Shown here: piece after piece, positions 26,981-32,922 of the stretch
Position numbering within the stretch: the stretch's first letter is position 1
Layout of the letters: every line of letters starts with the position of its first letter
Assembly: GCA_031263725.1 (NCBI GenBank)
Contig: JAISFF010000004.1
Coordinates: 1-48,003 of the forward strand
DNA length: 48,003 nucleotides
From: Lysobacteraceae bacterium
Lineage (GTDB): Bacteria; Pseudomonadota; Gammaproteobacteria; Xanthomonadales; Xanthomonadaceae
Direction of reading: 5' to 3'
Translations under genes and position numbers: made by a program
The notes under the pieces: generated by a model
Told to the model about the DNA's origin: nothing
The model's input: the letters and a program-made list of their open reading frames with translations, nothing else
Databases searched by the model: none

Positions 26981-27229
26981 GTGCCGACCGGCACCGAAGT
27001 CGTCTTCGGTCCACGCTGCGGAGAGACCGGCCCGATCAATCAGGCGCTGGCCATGCCCGGCGTTACCGTCGCTCCCGACGAAATGGGTGAATTCGATTCG
27101 ACAGGCCTGAGTTTTTTCCGTGATGTCGACCTGTGGAGACAAGCCGCATCGGGACATTTCGACCCGCTCGGCCTGGATTGTTTCCGCGACTCGCCGATCT
27201 GGGAAGTGTCGACGAAACCCGAAACATAG
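26981..27229 (+). CDS. Uncertain 82-codon ORF in the ccsA-radA gap
   Basis: The 26833-27259 gap has no firm gene. A GTG-started frame at 26981 gives TGTEVVFGPRCGETGPINQA, then TVAPDEMGEFDSTGLSFFRD and FDPLGLDCFRDSPIWE, with balanced, protein-like composition. Its frame is open from 26927 but without ATG or ribosome site. The stretch just upstream in another frame (YLSGIIAKPEALAAFSPKHD) also looks coding. It could be one frameshifted, decayed gene, or chance. Confidence 0.25.
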   Translation: MPTGTEVVFGPRCGETGPINQALAMPGVTVAPDEMGEFDSTGLSFFRDVDLWRQAASGHFDPLGLDCFRDSPIWEVSTKPET

Positions 27230-27259
27230 GCGCCGGGTCGCCAGCCTTCCCGCCCGGTT

Positions 27260-28660
27260 TCACTCCACGGAAGCTTCCAGCGCCTGCGCCAGGCGATCCA
27301 CCGCGATCACTTCCATGCCCTTGAACACCCCCGACTTCGGCGCATTGCCCCGGGGCACGATCGCGCGCCCGAACCCATGCGTGGCCGCTTCTCGCAACCG
27401 ATCCTCGCCATTGGGTACCGGCCGGATTTCGCCCGACAGACCGACTTCGCCGAATGCAATGGTCTTCTCCGGCAAAGCGCGATCGCGCAACGAGGACAAT
27501 ACCGCCAGCAACACCGGCAGGTCAGCGGCGGTCTCCTGTACGCGGATGCCGCCGACCACATTCACGAACACATCCTGGTCGCCGGTCATCACGCCACCGT
27601 GGCGATGCAGCACCGCCAGCAGCATCGCCAGCCGGTTCTGCTCCATGCCCACCGCGACCCGGCGCGGATTCGACAGCGGCGATGCGTCCACCAGCGCCTG
27701 CACTTCCACCAGCAACGGCCGCGTGCCTTCGCGGGTCACCATCACACAGCTGCCCGGCTGCTGCGCACTGCCGCCGGAAAGGAAGATCGCCGAGGGATTC
27801 GGCACTTCCTTCAGGCCGCGATCGCTCATCGCGAACACGCCCAGTTCGTTGACCGCGCCGAAACGGTTCTTGAACGCGCGCAGCACGCGGAGGCGGCTGC
27901 CGCTCTCGCCTTCGAAATACAGCACGGCATCCACCATGTGCTCCAGCACGCGCGGCCCGGCGATACCGCCTTCCTTGGTGACATGCCCGACCAGGAATAC
28001 CGCCGTACCCGTCTCCTTGGCATAACGCACCAGCCGCGCGGCGGTTTCCCGCACCTGGCTGACCGAACCGGGCGCCGCGGTCAGCGATTCCGTCCACAGG
28101 GTCTGGATGGAGTCGGCCACGATCAGCGCCGGTTTCGCCGCAGCCGCATGTCGCAGAATGTTCTCGACCCCGGTTTCCGCCAGTGCGCGCAGATCGTCCA
28201 TCGGCAGTTCCAGCCGCGATGCGCGACCAGCCACCTGGGCCAGCGACTCTTCGCCGGTGACATACAACGCCGGCAGGCGCTTCGCCATCCGCGCCACGGC
28301 CTGCAGCAACAGAGTGGACTTGCCGATGCCGGGATCGCCGCCCACCAGCACCACCGCGCCCTCGACCAGCCCGCCGCCCAGCACGCGGTCCAGTTCCCCG
28401 ATCCCGGTCGAGACCCGGACCTCCTCGCTGTGGCGCACCTCCTTCAGTGTGGCGATCTGCGGCGCGTCGGCCTTGCCCGCCCAGCCGCCACGGCGAGCGC
28501 TGCCCGGCCCGGCCGCCGTTTCCAGCACGATCTCCGCCAGCTTGTTCCAGGCGCCACATTCGCCGCACTGCCCCTGCCATTTGCTGTATTCGGCGCCACA
28601 TTCGCCACAGACATAGGCTGTCTTGACCTTGGCGGAACGCTTGACGGGACTTTTGGCCAC
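27260..28660 (-). CDS. radA: DNA repair protein RadA (Sms)
   Basis: The 466-residue product starts at GTG 28660 (VAKSPVKRSAKVKTAYVCGE). It has the four-Cys zinc finger (CGECGAEYSKW..CGECGAWN), Walker A GGDPGIGKST, the RadA-specific KNRFG motif, and a Lon-protease-like C-terminal domain without a serine-lysine dyad. RadA is a DnaB-like helicase that extends recombination branches. The open frame continues upstream to 28984 but through non-homologous sequence. Confidence 0.95.
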   Translation of the reverse strand: MAKSPVKRSAKVKTAYVCGECGAEYSKWQGQCGECGAWNKLAEIVLETAAGPGSARRGGWAGKADAPQIATLKEVRHSEEVRVSTGIGELDRVLGGGLVEGAVVLVGGDPGIGKSTLLLQAVARMAKRLPALYVTGEESLAQVAGRASRLELPMDDLRALAETGVENILRHAAAAKPALIVADSIQTLWTESLTAAPGSVSQVRETAARLVRYAKETGTAVFLVGHVTKEGGIAGPRVLEHMVDAVLYFEGESGSRLRVLRAFKNRFGAVNELGVFAMSDRGLKEVPNPSAIFLSGGSAQQPGSCVMVTREGTRPLLVEVQALVDASPLSNPRRVAVGMEQNRLAMLLAVLHRHGGVMTGDQDVFVNVVGGIRVQETAADLPVLLAVLSSLRDRALPEKTIAFGEVGLSGEIRPVPNGEDRLREAATHGFGRAIVPRGNAPKSGVFKGMEVIAVDRLAQALEASVE

Positions 28661-28768
28661 GATGTGGATACTCCGGCGGAATCGAACTGGCACTGTACCG
28701 GTTGCCGATCCTTCCACGCGAGACCCGCGGCGAGGCCTGACGGTGGCCCCGGCCGCTTCAGGCTCAAT

Positions 28769-28797
28769 TTGACCACCCTCCCCGGGCAACCTAGAAT
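28769..28797 (+). promoter_or_regulatory. Sigma-70 promoter upstream of the tRNA-Thr locus
   Basis: TTGACC (28769-28774) and TAGAAT (28792-28797) are separated by 17 bp, on the strand of the tRNA and upstream of the truncated tRNA copy. It would transcribe both copies. Confidence 0.65.
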
Positions 28798-28847
28798 ATT
28801 CGACCGCGCCGGGATAACTCGGTTGAGCAGAGTGGCGCATTCGCAAT

Positions 28848-29151
28848 CGAAACGCGGCTGTCGCGGTGGCAGATGGCTTATGATTCATGGCTTTAGGGCC
28901 GCCAGCAGTCCGATGGCGAGGCAGTGCGGACACGGTTTGAACAAGTTTCGGGTTTCCGCCGGAGTAGCTCAGTTGGTAGAGCACGTCATTCGTAATCGCG
29001 ACGCGGCAGTCGCGGTCACGGAGGCAGAAGGTTTAAGATTCATGGCCTTAGGGCTGCCAGCGGTCCGATGGCGAGGCAGTACGGACACGGTTTGAACAAG
29101 TTTCAGGTTTCCGCCGGAGTAGCTCAGTTGGTAGAGCACGTCATTCGTAAT
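28848..29151 (+). repeat. Tandem duplication (~150 bp) of the tRNA-Thr 5' half and its leader
   Basis: 28848-28996 and 28997-29151 are two adjacent, diverged copies, about 90% alike by eye, with a 6-bp length difference. Each contains ATTCATGGC-TTAGGGC, CCGATGGCGAGGCAGT, GGACACGGTTTGAACAAG and then the first 39 bases of tRNA-Thr. Only the second copy continues into a complete tRNA. Confidence 0.9.
28958..28996 (+). pseudogene. Truncated tRNA-Thr copy (5' half)
   Basis: These 39 bases are identical to the first 39 of the tRNA-Thr at 29113, through the anticodon loop (TTCGTAA). The sequence then departs, so no 3' anticodon stem, T arm or acceptor strand follows. Confidence 0.9.
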
Positions 29152-29188
29152 GATGGGGTCGTAGGTTCGATTCCTATCTCCGGCACCA
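29113..29188 (+). tRNA. tRNA-Thr (anticodon CGT)
   Basis: A 76-nt tRNA with acceptor GCCGGAG/CTCCGGC, anticodon stem CGTCA/TGATG with loop TTCGTAA (anticodon CGT), T loop TTCGATT and encoded CCA. Its 3' half is the attachment site of the element that follows, and the insertion regenerated an intact gene. Confidence 0.97.
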
Positions 29189-29189
29189 C
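29143..29189 (+). repeat. attL: 3' half of tRNA-Thr
   Basis: The 47-bp left copy starts in the anticodon stem and runs one base past CCA. It is identical to 32452-32498. Confidence 0.93.
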
Positions 29190-29198
29190 CTAAAGGTG

Positions 29199-29231
29199 AG
29201 AAGGGCAGCCCACAAGGCTGCCCTTCTTGCT
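29199..29231. terminator. Bidirectional terminator between tRNA-Thr and the XRE gene
   Basis: A perfect 12-bp stem (agaagggcagcc / ggctgcccttct) with a 5-nt loop. It is 10 nt after the tRNA and 8 nt from the stop of the convergent XRE gene. Confidence 0.75.
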
Positions 29232-29238
29232 TTGCGCG

Positions 29239-29526
29239 TCAGCGGCGGCTTCTCGTCTTCCTGGCCTTCGGGAACAGTCCGCCGCGGCTGCGTCGCTCCA
29301 GGTACTCGCCGAACAGTTCCAGCGGCGGCACTCCGAGGGCCTCGGCGAATTCCACCAACTCCACGGCGTCGATCCGACGCTCCCCGCGCTCGCACTTGGA
29401 CACGAACGTCTGCGTGTTGCCGAGGCGCGACGCCAACTCGACCTGCGACACGCCCACGCGCTTGCGGGCCGCCTTCAGGACGGTCAGCAGTAGCTGGTAG
29501 TCGGCGTTGTGGGTCGATTGAGCCAT
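29239..29526 (-). CDS. XRE-family HTH repressor
   Basis: The 95-residue protein has a Cro/C1-type HTH at residues ~14-70: LKAARKRVGVSQVELASRLG then NTQTFVSKCERGERRIDAVE. A basic tail (KARKTRSRR) follows. A 28-bp inverted repeat begins at the base after its start codon on the upstream side, so autorepression is likely. It is divergent from the small envelope gene and shares the element with a nuclease-like gene. It could control that cargo; I see no partner toxin next to it. Confidence 0.88.
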   Translation of the reverse strand: MAQSTHNADYQLLLTVLKAARKRVGVSQVELASRLGNTQTFVSKCERGERRIDAVELVEFAEALGVPPLELFGEYLERRSRGGLFPKARKTRSRR

Positions 29527-29554
29527 CGTGCAGTGACTTGTTGGTCACTGCACG
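29527..29554. promoter_or_regulatory. 11-bp-arm inverted repeat at the XRE start (operator)
   Basis: CGTGCAGTGAC-TTGTTG-GTCACTGCACG is a perfect dyad immediately upstream of the XRE ATG (29524-29526). A second dyad follows at 29565-29582. Binding here would block XRE initiation. Confidence 0.75.
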
Positions 29555-29564
29555 CTAGAGTCCG

Positions 29565-29582
29565 TTTTGGATTAGTCCAAAA
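29565..29582. promoter_or_regulatory. Second dyad in the divergent control region
   Basis: TTTTGGA-TTAG-TCCAAAA, with an outer pair AGTC (29559-29562) and GACT (29585-29588). It lies between the XRE start and the plus-strand gene at 29620 and may be a second operator or promoter element. Confidence 0.55.
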
Positions 29583-29619
29583 TAGACTATTGCCTGCGCT
29601 GTCTTTCAAGGGGAGATGC

Positions 29620-30098
29620 ATGAAGCGAATCGGTATTCTTCTGGTGGTTCTGGTGACCTTGGCCTGGATCGGGTCAAAGGTGGTGCCACGCAGTGAGCCG
29701 GCGGCGGCACCGGCGGTCGTCCAAACACCCGCGCCGTCTGCCGTCGCCCCAGCGCAGGCATCCGAGACCAGTGTGCCGGAGCCCGATCGGCCCCTGTCTG
29801 CCGCCGAGAAGAAGGCGCAGCAGGAGCGGTGGCTCGGCGCGCGGACCATCGTCGCGGCGGAGCGAGCCGTGAGGAACGAGCCGTGAGGAACGAGCTGAAG
29901 GACCCGGACTCCGCGCAGTTCAGGGACGTGCGCGCCAACTACACCGAGGAGTTCGGCGTGGTCGCCTGCGGCCGGGTCAATGCCAAGAACCAACTGGGCG
30001 GATACACGGGCTTCCGACGCTTCGTCTCAGGCGGCCAAAGCGTGATCCTTGAGGGGCGTGACAACATCGCCGAGGCATGGACGGAGGCGTGCTTGTAG
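29620..30098 (+). pseudogene. Small secreted/anchored protein gene, frameshifted by a 14-bp duplication
   Basis: ATG 29620 has an AAGGGGAG ribosome site. The product starts with a signal/anchor helix (RIGILLVVLVTLAWIGSKVV), then a Pro/Ala linker. At 29864-29891 the 14-mer GAGCCGTGAGGAAC occurs twice in tandem, shifting the frame and stopping it at 29886. Removing one copy restores an open frame of 154 codons continuing VRNELKDPDSAQFRDVRANY, then GRVNAKNQLGGYTGFRRFVS. That second part is a conserved domain seen in small periplasmic proteins of phage-linked and proteobacterial genomes; its function is unknown. Confidence 0.88.
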
Positions 30099-30116
30099 TC
30101 GAAAGGCATGGCCTAG

Positions 30117-31130
30117 TCATCGACGGGGGGGCTTTAAGAAGGCCGGTATGGCGTGCGGCTGTACATGGAAGATGTGGGACACGACCTTCTGCCGGAAGGC
30201 AGTCTCCAGCGCAGCCGAAAAGTTCGCGACGTTCGCGGTCACCTGCTCCTTTCGCATGAGACCTCGCCAGTGCGGTCGGTCATCGTGGGGTGACTCCCAG
30301 TTCAGCAGGTGGACGAGGGCAGTGTGCGCGAACTGCATCCCTTCTTCTCCGGCGACGTAGTGCAGATAGATGTGGGAGTCGTTGTGCTCCTCCTTATCCT
30401 CCAAGTCCCATGCGGTGAACAGCGATTGGACCTCGCCGTCTAGGTCTGTGCGGCGGGCGCCCTCGCGGTCGGTGAAGCTCACGTCGTCGATGGTCATCGC
30501 CCACTGTTCTGTGTAGCCATCGTCGGTCTTCTCGGTGCCAAGCAGCTTGTCCTTGCGGAAGCGGAGATGTACCCCGGCGCCTGCACCGATCTTGTAGGCA
30601 ACGTCGCCGGCCAATACGCCGAGCAGGTTCTCGCGCATGGCCGTGTTGAATGTGATGTTGAAGTTCTTCTTGGCCTTCTTCATGTGTCGCGCCTCGAACA
30701 GCATCCAGAGGCTGTGGAACTTCCACGCGATCAGCAGAGGCATGTCCACCAGATCGGCGTAGTTCTGCAGGCGCTCCATGTACTCGGGCGTGAACGATAG
30801 GAGCTTGTCCTTCTTCGACTTCACCTCGATCAGCACGGGCGACTTGCTGGTCTGGGTCGAGAACTTGGCCAGAAGGTCGGGTACCTGGAACTGCTGCTTG
30901 GAGGCGATGGGCACTTGGTGCTGGTCGAGCTTGTGAAGGAGCAGACACTTCCCGAGCCAGGCGCAAACGACCGAGAACTCGTCCTCGACCGGCAGGCCGA
31001 TGTCCAGCCGTCGAACCCGTTCAGCCACCGTCACGGCGTCCGCGTCATATCCCAGCTCCGCCAGAACGTCCTGGATGAGCCTTGGTAGGTCAGGCGGCGC
31101 TGCCCCAGTCTTCTTTGGTTCTACTTCCAT
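30117..31130 (-). CDS. PD-(D/E)XK nuclease-like protein of the tRNA-Thr element
   Basis: The product is 337 residues from ATG 31130, chosen because GGGAGG lies 5 bp upstream; the longer frame to 31301 is GC-shadow sequence. The nuclease-type core is Glu50/Glu51 (GLPVEDEF), Asp85 (QVPDLLAKF), then Glu102-x-Lys104 (VLIEVKSKKDK). A helix with YADLVDMPLLIAWKFHSLWM follows. This order of acidic residue, PD and E-x-K fits restriction-endonuclease-like folds. The C-terminal ~190 residues have no motif I know. There is no methylase nearby. It is convergent with the frameshifted small gene, and its last codons contain a C7 tract. A defence effector is inferred, not shown. Confidence 0.75.
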   Translation of the reverse strand: MEVEPKKTGAAPPDLPRLIQDVLAELGYDADAVTVAERVRRLDIGLPVEDEFSVVCAWLGKCLLLHKLDQHQVPIASKQQFQVPDLLAKFSTQTSKSPVLIEVKSKKDKLLSFTPEYMERLQNYADLVDMPLLIAWKFHSLWMLFEARHMKKAKKNFNITFNTAMRENLLGVLAGDVAYKIGAGAGVHLRFRKDKLLGTEKTDDGYTEQWAMTIDDVSFTDREGARRTDLDGEVQSLFTAWDLEDKEEHNDSHIYLHYVAGEEGMQFAHTALVHLLNWESPHDDRPHWRGLMRKEQVTANVANFSAALETAFRQKVVSHIFHVQPHAIPAFLKPPRR

Positions 31131-31505
31131 TTCAACCTCCCAGCACACTTTAGAAGGATAGCCTCCGGCCGGATAAGCGCGGCAGACGGACGGCCTTCTG
31201 GTCTCACCAGGTGACCCGTGTCGCGTCCGGGGCCGCGCGGCCTGATACCGAGCCGCCCGGAGCGCGTCGCGCGACACGGGTTCACTGGGGAGTCCGGACA
31301 AAGTGTTGGTATCGACGCGCGACTATCTTGGGCATCATTTGATTCGTCGGCGCCACCACCCGCCGACTCTCGGCCTTCGGCGGCCCAAACCGCCGAGACC
31401 CGCCCCGCCGACTGAGGGGAGCAACGGGTCCTTCTCTGCGACGCACAGCAGGCAGTCCCTGCGCGGCACTTCGCCGTGTGGGGAACGCTTGTTGGAGCCT
31501 CACAG
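31131..31505. other. Intergenic region with nested inverted repeats
   Basis: No gene is seen. A near-perfect inverted repeat, GTGACCCGTGTCGCG (31211-31225) and its complement with one inserted base (31270-31285), encloses a 12-bp palindrome GGCCGCGCGGCC (31231-31242). It lies upstream of both the nuclease-like gene and the excisionase-like gene. It may be a replication, transfer or regulatory site of the element. Confidence 0.6.
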
Positions 31506-31670
31506 ATGGCATACGAACCGAAGAAACTTACCCCCGCAGAGCTGGCCGAGCTTCACACACTCCCCGACGATTCACTGCTGACAGCCCAGGAGGCCTGCGC
31601 CTTCCTGCGCCTCAAGTACGGCACGCTCGCATGGTATCGCTGCCAGGGTGCGCAAGGTTCGACCCTGCCG
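31506..31670 (+). pseudogene. Excisionase-like HTH gene, truncated
   Basis: ATG 31506 begins MAYEPKKLTPAELAELHTLP, then DDSLLTAQEACAFLRLKYGT and LAWYRCQG. This is the HTH_17/excisionase fold in which a single helix-turn-helix is followed by a wing. The expected wing (R-x-G-x-x-x-x-Y-x-x-x-D-L) is missing: at about 31670 the frame runs into unrelated sequence on the strand opposite the integrase remnant. Another plus frame there reads GRDLFCIPVGPMVEGDRPSA, perhaps from a third gene. Confidence 0.6.
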
Positions 31671-31802
31671 AATAAGGGTGCAGCACTCGGCCAGCGGTCG
31701 GGACCTGTTCTGCATCCCTGTCGGCCCGATGGTCGAGGGCGACCGTCCCTCTGCCCACGCCGCCGAATGGGCAGAGGGCTGGTGGTGTTGCTGGCTCTCG
31801 GT

Positions 31803-32280
31803 GCCCGATCTGATCGACGATCCTGCGGTGGCGCTCGCGCACGCCCGCGCGATCCGCGCCGAGCTCGGCCAGCGGCTTGTCCATCCACTCGGCGAGGTAC
31901 TGCTCGCAGTTGTAGCGGTAGTCGTCCTTGGTCCGCGTGGACAGCGGCTTGGCCGCGAGGTGCAGGTCGAGCGCGCCGCGAAGGGTGATGCCGCGAGCCC
32001 TGGCCTTGCGCCGCTCCTCGTTCGGGTTCCTGCCTGCGCGCATGCCGACGAGGGCCTGCCGTGCGGCGTCACGCGCCTGCTTCGCGTCCATCGCCGGATG
32101 GTCACCCAGCTTCGTGCGGACTTGGCGCCCGCGCACTAAGCTCTACACGTAGAAGCTGCGCTTCGTGGGGGTGACGATCAGGTAGAAGCCGCGCATCTCG
32201 CTGTCGGCGTACAGCGCGGACTTGCCCTTGTTAGGTGCTGGCACCCTCTCGACGAGGGCCTGTGTTATCTTTGCTTTCAT
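31803..32280 (-). pseudogene. Tyrosine-integrase remnant (no catalytic domain)
   Basis: ATG 32280 starts MKAKITQALVERVPAPNKGK then SALYADSEMRGFYLIVTPTK, the DUF4102 arm-binding domain. An in-frame TAG at 32143-32145 interrupts it. The frame then continues with RGRQVRTKLGDHPAMDAKQA and the core-binding domain start (AAKPLSTRTKDDYRYNCEQY). Recognisable similarity ends near 31803 and the R-H-R-Y catalytic half is gone. It lies beside attR, as expected for the element's own integrase. Confidence 0.9.
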
Positions 32281-32451
32281 GTGCTGGCTCCGGGTGACGA
32301 GGCCACGACACGAACACGCTTTTGCACCACGCATTGCTGTGTTCAATCGTGCCGTTTCTGCCCCTGAAGCCTCATTAAGTCGCGGTTTTGCTTGCTTGTA
32401 AGCGCCTTGGAACCATCTGATTTCAAATCATGGCACGACGTGCGCGCGCCG

Positions 32452-32498
32452 ATTCGTAATGATGGGGTCGTAGGTTCGATTCCTATCTCCGGCACCAC
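32452..32498 (+). repeat. attR: displaced tRNA-Thr 3' half
   Basis: The 47-bp exact copy of 29143-29189 is followed by a terminator that probably served the tRNA gene before insertion. Confidence 0.93.
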
Positions 32499-32510
32499 GC
32501 TGTAGCAGAA

Positions 32511-32536
32511 GGCCGCCCCGAAAGGGCGGCCTTTTT
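32511..32536 (+). terminator. Original terminator of the tRNA-Thr locus
   Basis: The 8-bp GC stem ggccgccc / gggcggcc is followed by TTTTT, 12 nt after attR. Confidence 0.85.
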
Positions 32537-32616
32537 GCTGTCTCGCCCTGTGGGACGAGTCTCTGGCATCTTGTGCTATCAGTCCACAGCCCAAGGGCAG
32601 GACAAGGCCACCCGTT

Positions 32617-32733
32617 GGCTATGGACGTACAATCATGGGCGTCCGAATATGGCCTTGGGTGGCACCATGCCGATGCGGAAACGGACGCTGGTTGCTTAGC
32701 TCCACTTTTGGCAACTGCCAAGAATGGGGGATT
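32617..32733. repeat. Dispersed ~120-bp repeat, copy 2
   Basis: This copy is similar to 15311-15430 and in the same orientation. It lies between attR and ppc in a gene-free stretch (32499-32922). On the minus strand this copy reads FLAVAKSGAKQPASVSASAW without a stop, so it might derive from a coding sequence. Confidence 0.8.
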
Positions 32734-32922
32734 ATCTGTGTACCAGCAATGCGTTGTTGCTTGGCGAACACGACAAGACTCAGGACGATTTATGCGTAAC
32801 GTGTGATTGCTTGGCAGATATGCCTTCGTTTCCCGGGGAATATCGAAACGCGGACAAAATCGACACGATGTCACCTGATGACATCGACCGCATACGCCAA
32901 TCCGGACATCTGTTTTGTTGCA

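Larger units (their letters stand above)
29143..32498. mobile_element. Small integrative element in tRNA-Thr, integrase decayed
   Basis: The 47-bp tRNA 3' segment at 29143-29189 is repeated exactly at 32452-32498, and the tRNA's likely original terminator lies just beyond the second copy. This is the structure left by a tyrosine integrase acting at a tRNA 3' end. Inside are a convergent terminator, an XRE repressor, a frameshifted small envelope gene, a PD-(D/E)XK protein, an excisionase-like fragment and an integrase remnant. The integrase has lost its catalytic domain, so the element is probably immobile by itself. Confidence 0.92.

Noticed and set aside
28958-29033. Second functional tRNA-Thr gene
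   Set aside because: Only the first 39 nt match; the 3' anticodon stem, T arm and acceptor strand cannot form.
29239-31130. Restriction-modification system in the tRNA-Thr element
   Set aside because: There is an XRE regulator and a nuclease-like protein, but no methyltransferase in the element, and the two genes are separated by an oppositely oriented pseudogene.
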